Below the pieces are notes generated by a model. The model saw nothing but the letters and a program-made list of their open reading frames with translations, had not been told where the DNA came from and did no database searches. A DNA stretch of 64,000 nucleotides from Balanoglossus misakiensis. Lineage: Eukaryota; Hemichordata. The stretch's first letter is position 1. Each line of letters starts with the position of its first letter. Below, piece after piece: positions 1 through 21,125 of the stretch. The stretch is taken from the NCBI GenBank assembly GCA_040954595.2, contig CM082596.2, forward strand, positions 7,192,001-7,256,000, written 5' to 3'. The translations under genes were made by a program, and so were the position numbers.

Positions 1-2852
1 TTTTCTGACTTTCTTGTGAAAAGTCCAACATCAAAAGATGGCGGGAAATGAAAACAATTATTATGGGATGTGTATTAAAAAAAAAATTAGCGTGAATGTC
101 GTTCTTACCTAGCAGCGGAAGAGAGACAAAGTGTGGGTATGTGTATGCGTGTATGTCCATTGTATATCTGTACGGTTTTTCTCCCGCTCAAGGTCATTTC
201 TAATGGCCGGGGTTCTAGCCTTAAATTCGCGAGGTATAGACTTGTGGGATTTCGTTCCGGCTGCATAACTCGTGTGGTACTAACCCGGTATAAAATATTG
301 TACGTGTACAGGAATGAAATTTGAAAACATAAATCAGAAATCATTTTATACAATAATAATAATATATTATCAGAAATTATTTTATATATGTATACAGCTA
401 TAAGAAGCCCTGCTGAATTGTTTGCTTCGTGAAAAGTGCCACTTTCATCGAGACAGTGACGAGATGAGCTTGACAACCCGACAGAAATCCTGACGGGTTC
501 AAGCCGGTTCTGCCCGAGCAAATAAGGGCAAATTATCCGGCAGAAGTCCACCATCTTTTTTTATTGAATCCACGAATTTTGCGTTCTCACAAGAAAACAT
601 ATAAAGCTATGTGTGTACACAGCAAATGAACTAATGCTGCATTTATATAGCGTTTGTCTATACTTCGACCCCCCCTCCCCCCACCTCGGCTAGAAACGCT
701 GAACTGTATTTATAAACCGCCTCACTGCTCATGTCCACCGACGGAGCAGCCATTTGCATTATGCCAGCGCGAGCAACAACGGAGCATCTTGTAATGCTAC
801 TTTGTACGCATAAAAAATGTAGGATCTTCGTTGTTTTATTGTTATCAACTCAAGGGTCGCTTTTGGGAAGCGTTTCGATAAATCACTTATTTCGGAGCTC
901 TTGACGTGATTGACAGGCACATTTTCGTGACCCACAAAGACATTGAGAGTAAACTTAACATTTCCTCAAAATACGTAATGATCTCCACGCGTTATTTTTC
1001 AGTAATTTTTGAGCTGGTTTTTAGCCAGGAGAGTGCATGACGAGGATTCTGAAATTGATAAAGCCAAAATGATAAAAGCGATTAAATTTGTAATAATTAA
1101 GAACTGGTTAGTTTTTAACGCTTTGTAGAAAATTCCGCTTAATGACGTTGTAATATCATATCCCCCTAATGAGTGTGTGTAAACTGGCTATATCGCGATT
1201 TCAACTCGCAACGACAGCCGTCGTGAATTGGAGGATGCTAGTCACAATGGCCACTTATCTTACGACAGGTGAAGAAGTTTGTTTACGAGGACTTGTCAGT
1301 CAGAGCGTGGCCGGGGGAAAAGCACGTGGAGTCATTATGATACTCCGGGTTTATTTTATTTTGGACGGGGAGTAAAAGAAAGCGTCTGTCGAGACCGTAG
1401 CTTCCGCATGCCCAGGACGGGTTTTGTTGAATCCTGTTTATATCGCGTATCGGCACTGATATCGCCAACTTAGAAACCAAATCCCAAACCGCCCCAGTGA
1501 TCATTTATTGCCTTACAATTTTTTTTAATACCTTAATGAAAAGTTTTGGAAGTCGTCGGAATTAATCTTCTGCTGAATAAGTGATTGCGCAGCCGGCCTT
1601 TGACCTGAATAAATTTTCTAAGAAGACCACAGTTCGTCATGTTTTTTTCTCTCTGTCTGAGTGACGTTTGACTTGTCAATCTCGTATCTTTGTATTCTTG
1701 ACGCGGAAATATCTGAATTGAAAAGTTTGTTTGCTGTCGCTACAGAAAGTGTCCGCGTGAGCGCCTTCGTGCATTTGATATGCGTGGGAAAAAATACGCG
1801 AACTCATGAAATATGACAGTTTTGCCGTTTGGACGAACACCCCTGCCCCGAACGCTTGTGATGATGCCAAAGCTTTGTGTGCCCAGAAACGATTATGTTT
1901 CGCCGATATCCACGAACCACCTCAAGAAAACTCATTCACCTATACATATGCAAATAAGGCATTCTTTCGAATACAAAAAAATCCACGGATATTGACAGGT
2001 TCAATTTCGCACCTTAGGTGCATGTACATGATCAAGTTCCAGGAAAGTTTCCGACCTTTTGTCGCAAAACATATACATGCGCACGAAATGCTATTCCCGA
2101 ACACAGGTGACTTGAAAATTCACTTACACGTGTTTTGTTATATTCGTGACTTATTTTAAACATTTTTTCGTGGACTTGTTTGTTAAAAAAATAACTTAGT
2201 TTTTTTACAATAAAATTTAAAACCGTATAATCCCCAAAGAACGGAAGCTTTCTGCATTGATATTTTAGTCCAGTTCTAAACTAAGCCAACCGTTCGATAA
2301 TAAAAGTGCGTTTTTGAGTTAGGACAACCAATTATGCTATTTGCATTGTGCTCGGCTTTGGAACTCTGTTTACATTTTGCAAGTTGAGATCATTTGTATG
2401 CAATGTCCGGCAATAATGGGCGACGCTTCGGGCTTTACAGCGTCTTGAAGTAAGAGGATTGTGCCATCTTGGAAGTGTTTTAGACACTTTAAGGACATCT
2501 TGGGTATCCACTGTAGCGTTTGCGTCTCCAAGAACTGTCAAGACTGTCTGCATTTTCGTCAGTTCGACAGCGATGCAGAAATCACAAATTCCGTCTTTCA
2601 AAAACGGAACCGGAAACGAAACTTTGACCGAGAATGCTGAACATGTAGCTCCGTGGCGTTGGTTATTGTCATAACTCCACATGCGAACAACTATTCATGG
2701 TTTTGAAGAAAAAAAATGATTGATTTTTAGGCGTTGGGTATATGCTGATCAGTGCAGTGTACGATCGCACGTCTAACTGCATGTGAATGAAACGATTGAA
2801 TTGTTTCGCCGAGTCAGATGAGGTCGAAATACCCGTCTCAATCTGCCGAGCC

Positions 2853-2880
2853 ATTTGATTAGAAAATACGCTAATCAAAT
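2853..2880. promoter_or_regulatory. Inverted pair of homeodomain-type sites
   Basis: The 10-mer ATTTGATTAG is followed, after an 8-bp spacer, by its exact reverse complement CTAATCAAAT. Each arm carries a TAATC/GATTA core, as bound by K50 homeodomains such as Otx and Pitx. The site lies about 1.6 kb upstream of the first visible Vsx exon. Function is inferred from the motif only. Confidence 0.25.
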
Positions 2881-3835
2881 AATAACATACAAGTCATTTT
2901 GATGCAATTGAATTGGCGCAGTTAACTCGGCCCCATTTCAAAATTAACTCCGCGATCAAACTCGAAAATTAGAAGCAATGAATACACCGATGGGGAAGAA
3001 AGTTCCTCTATTTCCCCGAGTCGAGGTGTAACACGGGTCTACAACATTAATTCTAGTATAAAAAGAGTTTCGACCCCAACCCGGTGTTGACTTGTAATTT
3101 GCCAAAATTGATGAACTCGGAGTATTTAAATACCAAATGAGTTGACCCGGCTTAATCGATCCCCTGTTCACAATATGTCACAGGATTCAAACACTGATTG
3201 CCAATCAATTACCCCTAAAAAATTAGTCGTGCCCATAAGAACAGAATTTGGCCTGACCGGGCACGGTGGAGACAGACGCTCAAACATTATGAAAAAAAGG
3301 TTGTTTGTCATTTTTTTAAACTATTTGTATTGTCTCCGATTTGTGCTAGCGTAGTTATGCCGCGCCGATGTAACGTGATTTGTGAAGACATTTTGTGAAA
3401 TAACATCACTTTGAAATAACTATACTACTAACCAGCTTGCTAAGTCAGTAAAGAGAGTCAAATAAATTATACAAATGTAGTATGGTCCTACACTTATGCA
3501 AGATTCTTCATAGCATCGTGTATTAATTATAGCATTAAAAAAAATTCTACCCCAATTCGTAATTATTCAGCAGGTTTTCTTTATTTAACTATTTTTTTAA
3601 GTTAATTTTTTAAAAGAATAAATCCGACGTTCTTGCGAGTGGCTGTCCCGACGAAATTCTTTCAAAATGCCAGGAAATATATCCTCTGCCAAAATAAAGA
3701 TATACATCATAGAATACGTGTATTCTGCAACGAGTATATACAGTAGCGTGTAGTCTGTCTTGTTTCCGATGAATGCTATATAATTTGTTCTTTCCACGAA
3801 GCGTTCCTGTAATTGCAAGGGCGCGTTCGGTGATC

Positions 3836-4011
3836 ATTGGCCGTGAAACCGATAGCTTGATTGGTTGAAACTGAATAATAGCATTTGTCACAAATTGGCG
3901 TGTCCAATAGGGAAGCTTGAACCCCGTGATTGTTCTAATGATCCGCCGGGTCGACTGACTAAATGGCCGTAACGACGTCAATCACCCGGCCGATCCCCAT
4001 TTCTATATAAA
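3836..4011 (+). promoter_or_regulatory. Candidate promoter 5' of Vsx exon (CCAAT boxes and TATA box)
   Basis: Inverted CCAAT boxes (ATTGG) lie near 3836 and 3861, a direct CCAAT near 3910, and a canonical TATATAA at 4004-4010, all within 180 bp. A start site about 30 bp downstream would lie near 4035, about 470 bp before the acceptor of the first visible Vsx exon. It could serve a short 5' exon of Vsx. No coding exon with a compatible donor was recognised between it and 4503, so the assignment is tentative. Confidence 0.25.
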
Positions 4012-4502
4012 CCGATAATCACGGGTATTTCTGTTTATTGTGTTGATTTCCATCGTCCATTTCTCGACCACAAAGTAACAAAGTATTCAGGGGGTAATAG
4101 GACATATCCGCTATATTACACCGAGTCCCACTCTGTTATCATTAAACCGCCTATACAAGCGCGCGCGCGTTCCCACTCCCCTTTCTTCCAAGAATATCCA
4201 GAATTTGCAGCGATTCATTGGTATACTATGAGGTCAATTAGGCGCATCACCCCGCTCAATACCCAAGCTGTCGCGGACCATTCTGAAGTCATCAGTTTAA
4301 TCAGTTTTTATTCAAGTCAATTTCGCCCTCTCTTGTTTTGAATTCGGGGCGTTGACAGGTCTGGGGTTCGCAACCGTGGCTGTTTGTCGGTAATTTGTCT
4401 ACCATTACGCGGGTTAAGTGATTAATGCGGAGTCGACCTTCATCTCTTGGCAATTATCAGCGTTTGGTGTAATCAATCGATGCCTTCTCTTTTCTCATCA
4501 AG

Positions 4503-14964
<10,462 letters not shown>

Positions 14965-17900
14965 TAATAAAAGAAAGCGTGACTCGGTCCTGATGTATTT
15001 GCGTTCAATTTTATATAACGTACCAAATAGACCGTTCCTGTCACAAACTCTGCGGCGGAGCTCCTCCGGGGGCGTCGATCGACGCGACAGCGGTGCAAGC
15101 CGGGAAGACCGCGACCGTCATTGTACACACAACACACAGAGGCAGCCGGTTCAACCCTAATCGACGCAAAAGAGACAGAAGTTTAGTCACAATTTAATTT
15201 AAAAATTTCATCTCGATTCTCTAGTAAATGGGGTATTGCTGGGCAATACAGCTCAGCCGCGGCGGAGTACTCGAAAACCCAATAAGCGAGTCAACAGAAT
15301 TAAACAGAGCCAGCGCAAAGGGGGAAGCCTGCAACGAATTGATTAATGTAGCAGGTCAGGCATTTAGCCGACAGCGTCAAGCTGATCTGCTGTTTAGTGT
15401 TATATCGCTATTTTATTAAACCTTTGTTCGTTTTAATTTCATTTCACCATGGAGTGGAATCACTTTATGCATCCTATTGAAATAATGTCGAAAAAAAAAA
15501 CACACCTCATTTCCCCACAGTCTGTATTTTTTCCTTGTCGTTTTCTCATCTTGTATTTTTATTTTCCAAATCTACTTCAAGGAAAATTGACAATTACTAG
15601 ACGAGAATCAGGCGGATGGACGTGAAATAATGGATATCTTTATTGTATATTTTATGATAATTTGTTTTTAAACATCGAAGAAAATGTTTCTCTATTTACC
15701 TTGTCAATGTATAGAGATTATTATGTGTTTAGTTTTTAGGCTCAGCGAAGCCTGGGTTCTGGTTGTTGTTTGACAATGCCAGGTGTGTTCAAGGCTATAG
15801 TAACTTAAAAAGAAATTTCATATAAATGTGACTTATCTCAACTTGTGTGGTAAAATGTGTCATTTTTAAAAATTTATATTAAGTAACTTTTGCCGTTGCT
15901 TGAAGAGTATATGTAAACTTTTTATGTCGATAGTCATTAGTTATTTGCTGTGGGGCTAACTGGCTCGAGAGTCACGTGACCGTACACTTTGTAACTTTTC
16001 ATCCTGACCCTTCTCTTATAGTTTCAATCGGGCGAGGTCGTGTTTATTTACGTACACTTGCCTGGAGTGTACGCACGTATTAGCCACTCTGTCATATACA
16101 TGTACACAATCAGGCGAGGTTTTGCCTTCAGTAGGGGAACACTATAGCCGTTTCGAAGCATATCCGTTTTCTCATAAAACGCCGATAATCGCATTCTAAT
16201 GTTGTTGGATCAAGCCGGGTCACAGCCAACAGACATGCCGTTAATTCTGCGCGCTGTCAATCATAGTTGAAAAGAACGCAAAGTGGGTGAACAAAGTTGT
16301 ATTGGGCGCGCTATTATTTCGCTTGTGCAATCCCTCTCTACTCAAGTATAAGTGTTTAGAACGTCGACAAAGTCAAATCCGATCCGAATAGCCAGTGCCA
16401 ATTTCAAAGGGCGCGTCCCGAGGCTTTGGTCTTCGCCACAGTGCAAGTCTGACAACAAGGCAGCTATTAAATCAAGAGTAGGCAATGTATTTTGGACGCT
16501 TTTATTCAATTGCAACTTGCGTGTTCAATCGGCAAGTTACTTTGATTGTCAGCAGATATTGGATGCGAAAATCGCGGCCGGCCCCGCCTGTGGCGTTCAA
16601 TATCTGGACGATTGCACGACGCGAGTTCACTATCCGGCTTACAGCACCTGGTGTAAAATATGACCAATCAGGAAGCACACACAGTTTTCCTGTCATCACA
16701 ATTAACTGTAGGAATGTGCATAGCTGTAATACAGAGATTCCCATTGGTCGAGAGCACAGGTGCGCACGTTCACACATTGGCACGGGCCACGCCATTCTTG
16801 TCGCAACTTCCACGGTGACAACATCGTGTCGGGCGACAAAATCGTCACCCAAAATAAGCCAAGAAGCGTGGCGGAAAAACAACGAAAACGGTGACTGGTT
16901 GTTCCAGGAGTTTGGAGAACTTCTCGTAGAAAATGTGCAAGTCTCTGTGCCGTCGAAAGAAACCGTCGTCCCCTCGAGTTTGCGCGAAGTCCGATCCATC
17001 AAGTTGACACAACAAGTAAGCATACAATCATGATACACCACCCTCTAATTTTACCCATAATATGACGTGAGTGTAGTTTAATACTCCCATAACTTTAGTA
17101 AGACCTACATAGAACATCACTTATTAGACACTCTCTTGTTCAACGAATTTATTATTTTGGAAGAAAAACTCTTCGTATTTAGCGGTAGAACATCTCGGAT
17201 GGGACCGCGCATTGTGAGGTGGAGAGATGGGGATAATTTGGCGAACAAACAGACAAGCACTGCGCATGTCAAAGGTGCGTTTGTAGTTTATTGCCTGCGC
17301 AGGGCTAATTGAACTAATTTAAAAGAGTGGATTTTATCAAATCTCAGTAAATGATTCAATTGTTTACATTTCCCTATACAAACTCGCATTCCATTGAGAT
17401 AACGAGGTGGCCTGCAATCTTGTAATTTGTGTGCCATAGTCACACACCATAACAGAGACATTGCCTTCAATTCAGGATGCAATAATACGGAAGAAAAAAA
17501 TTCGACCCGTCTGCGAATGATATTGATGGCGTTGGCTTGAATCTGTTGGCTGAAGGAGCATCACTTGTACAATTATGACGCTGCCGTTTCACCCAAGTTT
17601 GACTATAGAGTATCGAAAAACAATCAAAATCCGACACTAAAATAAGCATGTGCCATGAGAAAACGGTGCAGACGCAATCACGTCTGAAGATGGCTAATTA
17701 GATGACAACTTGTCTGGCGCAAATTGCAGCTAATATTGAAATCCGATTTCAGGAAATTTTCTCGTGTAAGCAGGTTTTTTCTGAGAAGATGCAGCGTTTC
17801 GAGTTTTCAAGGAAATTCAAACACTGCATAGGCAGGGCGTGACACCGCTCAGCCCTGCCCAGTGAGACAGAGTCTTTTAGAATTTCGACCAAAATGTAAT

Positions 17901-18892
17901 TTTCTTCGTCTGTTGGGGAGGGTAGTTGCACTCAGTGTATGGTTAAAGACATAAACACGTCTCCGCACAGCCCCCGGGGCAATCCATGCCCAAGTCCCTG
18001 TTATATTTGTACTGGAATCAACGTCGTTATGACAAAGTGGTCCAGACCCAATTAGAAGGACTAACAATCTAAATATTTGACACAGTGGCAATGTGTGTAC
18101 AATACTCTAATAGTTAAATGGGTTCAACTCACAAAAACTGCCACTCACAGTCACCGATGGGTCCGCTTACCTTATTCCGCGATCGCACCCTTCGCTCTTT
18201 CTCTCTCTAAGAACAGTTTGATTTCGGGGTTCCAATTACCTTCGGTTGTAACAGTCAAGTTTCTGGGGTTTGAGTTTTCGATTGAGTGCCTATAGATCAT
18301 CCTTTGTATTGTACTTCTGCTGTATAATTCTCTCTCGTGGCGCTCATTGGTGATTGACAGAAGTGTGAGACATTGCCGACATTAATGCATGATGCATAAT
18401 TGATGTGTGAAAATTTTAAAAAATCATGCGGTTTTTGACAATTGTGAATCACCTGGACCATAAGAGACTCCGCATTCTTGTGTTATATCCAAACGTATGT
18501 TTGTATCGCTTCTTTAGTTTTTGAAAGAAGTATCGATGTTCGCTGCAGATCGACACACTTCAGAATCCGAGAAATCCGAAACGCGGTTCGCGAGAACATC
18601 TTTGAAACACAGCTTCTATAATTTAAATCGTATGACTTTGTATCGTTAATTTCTTTTATGGTGATCTGTATGGAAAAAAATATGATGAAAACGAATAAGA
18701 GACAAAAATGCGTATGATGGATCGAACAGGTTAAACCATGAGCGTGAACGTAATTTTTAAATATCAATAGCAACATTTGCATGACAAATGTGTATATCTC
18801 GTAGGCTACTGGTAGATTCGCCATTAGTCGCAAAACCGTAGTAAGATTGTTGAAGTCGTTTGGTAGGGTCCAATTGAAGTGTACTCTCAGGC
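14965..18892. other. Vsx 3' untranslated/downstream DNA and intergenic region
   Basis: An AATAAA lies only 1 bp past the Vsx stop (14966-14971), too close to be the usual poly(A) signal, so the real 3' end is not fixed. The first several hundred bases are AT-rich, as expected of a 3' UTR. Between 16485 and 17041 both strands are open for about 180 codons, but neither protein looks like a known family and I do not call a gene. No RNA gene was seen before the U1 gene. Confidence 0.5.
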
Positions 18893-19061
18893 ATACTTAC
18901 CTGGCACAGGGGTTTTAACCGTGATCATGACGGCGGTTCCCCCAGAATGAGGCCCGCGCATTGCACTCCGCGGGGGTTGATATGTCTGCGATCACCCCAA
19001 ATGTGGGTGACTCGGGTGCGTAATTTATGGTAGTGGGGGACTGCGTTCGCGCTATCCCCTC
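18893..19061 (+). ncRNA. U1: U1 spliceosomal snRNA
   Basis: RNA component of the U1 snRNP, which pairs with 5' splice sites in the nucleus. The 5' end ATACTTACCTG is the invariant 5'-splice-site-binding sequence. Stem-loop I carries the GATCATGA loop region bound by U1-70K. Stem-loop II has ATTGCACTCC, the U1A site, on a CCCGCG/CGCGGG stem. Stem-loop III pairs TCACCC with GGGTGA. The Sm site AATTTATGG is at 19022-19030. Stem-loop IV contains the GCGTTCGCGC hairpin, and the sequence ends in CCCCTC. Length is 169 nt against 164 in human. Several stems differ from human on both sides while still pairing, which argues for a functional gene and not a pseudogene. A 3'-box-like AAAAATAGA follows at 19075-19083. 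The PSE upstream is not identifiable by eye. Confidence 0.95.
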
Positions 19062-19074
19062 ATCTCAGAAATCC

Positions 19075-19083
19075 AAAAATAGA
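19075..19083 (+). terminator. snRNA 3' box of the U1 gene
   Basis: AAAAATAGA fits the core AAARNNAGA of the snRNA 3'-end box. It begins 14 bp after the U1 3' end, the distance expected for Integrator-directed cleavage. Confidence 0.55.
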
Positions 19084-20330
19084 GGAAGAAAATCATGACT
19101 AATGTCTGTATTGTTTGATTTGTAAGTAAAGCTGTTAGAGCTTTTGCACGGGATAAAAAGTGAACGTCGCATTGCACCACAGGATCACCAGAAAAAGTGA
19201 GACTGCAATGTTTCTGAATGGTAACTTTGGTCGGTCGTTTATTTGGCCGTATGACATATATGATTGCCGTGAGTGTCAGAATTCAGATATTAAACAGACA
19301 GCGTGATCCTGTCAAGATAAAAAGTAAAAGCGATTAAAAGCGCCCGTCTTGTTTTTCCCTTGTTAACCAGTGTCAATGGACAGCGGTGGTCTGCCGTTTA
19401 ACCACGGCCACAACGGGGCGACTCCGAGTCGACAGGCCACGCTGCTTTTGAAGCGTCCGAGGGAACGCGCGCGGAGTGTAGGGCTATCTTCAGATTACTG
19501 TTGCATTCAAGCAACGGCCGCTGATCACAGACATAACAGTAATCCAATATTTGAGGAGACAGGGCTTTTTAAGTGGCGAAACAGCATCTCGGGCCCGGTG
19601 AACCGGTCACAGTGGGCTACCCAGATATCCCGCTACCCAACTATGTCGAAAACATCACGTTAGTCCCCCAGAACAAGACAAGGAACACCGCTTCCCTCCT
19701 TTTCACGTCGACCCACTGCGGCTCAACGCGTGTGGCCCCTTAATTGGACCAATAGTTTTTACTTTGCTACACAGCTTATTAAGGCTAGTTAGGGACCGGT
19801 CATATAAGTGTATAGTGGAGGGCTATTTTCACAAGTGGGCTGACGAGAGGTTGGCCAATTTTCTACATGGTATAAGTCGGACCCGGTTACGAAAAGTAAT
19901 ACGTGAATGACTCCACGTGCACTTATATACAAAAATCACAGAATGTAGATGCAGCCTAATAAAATATCGGTGCATAAATTGATTCGATAATATTGATAAT
20001 ATTGGTAGTCACAGCAACAATTTCATCAACTCAAATTGTAGCAACATGATGGCACCAGCGATACGACCACTTGCGACCGTCACCACGCGTGTACGTGGTG
20101 TGTCGACGCGTGTCCGCTGTTTGTGTCCGATTTTGACCCTCGCTCGCCCCTCTCATTTCGTCCAGGATTTACGGTTGTCTGTTGGGCATCTGTTGGCCTG
20201 GTGTGTCCTTTGAGGGTTCCGGCCTTATACTTTAAGGACACCGGTGAACAAAACACCAAAGTAACTTGCAACTTGCCGATGCGGCGATGGCCATGTGCTT
20301 CCACTTAACACCACCAGAACTACAAGACAA

Positions 20331-20542
20331 TTAGGGACTGGTCAATTTCTTCGGCCAGGGGGGCGGTGGATTCATTTGGGGGGGGGGGGTCACCTGTTTT
20401 GGAAATGGGTGATGGGGGGGGGGGGGGGTTCACCGGGTGGATCACCCACTATTCCATCTTTAATGGAGGAGGGTCAGTCACTTTTTGATATCCACAAAAT
20501 AGAATCCACCGCCCCCGGTCGAAGAAACTGACCGGTCCCTTA
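20331..20542. mobile_element. MITE-like element with ~43-bp inverted ends and G-runs
   Basis: The left end TTAGGGACTGGTCAATTTCT continues to GGGGGGCGGTGGATTC. The right end is the matching inverted copy, GAATCCACCGCCCCC continuing to GACCGGTCCCTTA. The interior has two long G runs and TCACCTGTTTTGGAAATGGG. A partial sequence TTAGGGACCGGTCATATAAG occurs near 19788. It has no coding capacity. Confidence 0.65.
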
Positions 20543-21106
20543 CGTATGGATAAAACGTGTGCGAAATCATCCGTGTGCTGTACCGTAATATTGGTTCATC
20601 AAGTCACTTGTTTTCTTGTACAGCGAGTGTAGGATTACACCATCCTCCCAAAACACAACAAACACCGGTCACAGAAAACGATACCAGTGCTCAATTATCC
20701 CCGAAACAGTTCAAATCGTGTTACAACAAATATTTTACACATCTCTCATGTTACGATAACACACTTCAGTTAATCACGTCATGTTTTTCAAGACTATTTG
20801 ATATTGAATTAACCCCACGTTTGGTTACACAGGTCAATTTTTTGTCCGGGCAGACGAACGCCTCTTCTGTGCAAATTGCAACACAGAGATGTTCCCCTGG
20901 AAACAGGGCGTGGTTATTTGAAGGTCGGCGAGTTCTGTGTCAAAAATTGCAGATCTTGATTATAGCACTTTTTGATGTTTCAAAATCGACTTGATGTCGA
21001 CTCCGGAGCACGTTCACGTCCGCTGGCGAATCTCACCGTGACGTGGCAGCGGTCGAGTGGATGCGTTACTTAGCTTGAAACAATCCAAGTAAGAACCCGC
21101 AATTCT

Positions 21107-21125
21107 CCCCCCCCCCCCCCCCCCC
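21107..21125. repeat. Poly-C tract (C19)
   Basis: An uninterrupted run of 19 C is followed by an ACACCCACACCCAC motif. Confidence 0.95.

Larger units (their letters stand above)
1..4502. other. Non-coding DNA upstream of the visible Vsx exons
   Basis: No open frame here resembles a known protein, and the frames that are open are short and overlap on both strands. In particular I see no octapeptide-type motif, which the first exon of Vsx genes normally encodes. The first Vsx exon is therefore either left of the window or too diverged to recognise. The stretch probably holds 5' intron and regulatory DNA. Notable items inside are a perfect inverted repeat of homeodomain-like sites (2853-2880) and a CCAAT/TATA cluster (3836-4010), listed separately. 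Confidence 0.5.

Noticed and set aside
480-515. GGTTCAAGCC resembling a tRNA B box
   Set aside because: The surrounding bases do not form a T-arm stem and no A box or acceptor stem was found.
4240-4345. ATG-started open frame upstream of the first visible Vsx exon as the missing N-terminus
   Set aside because: It has no octapeptide or other Vsx similarity and no donor of the needed phase.
14966-14971. AATAAA as Vsx poly(A) signal
   Set aside because: It lies 1 bp after the stop codon, too close for a normal 3' end.
15135-15165. GGTTCAACCC resembling a tRNA B box
   Set aside because: The T-arm stem does not pair and no cloverleaf can be drawn.
19577-19742. 56-codon open stretch ending CGSTRVAP, protein-like in look
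   Set aside because: No family recognised, no clear splice sites of good quality, and no start; left as unexplained.
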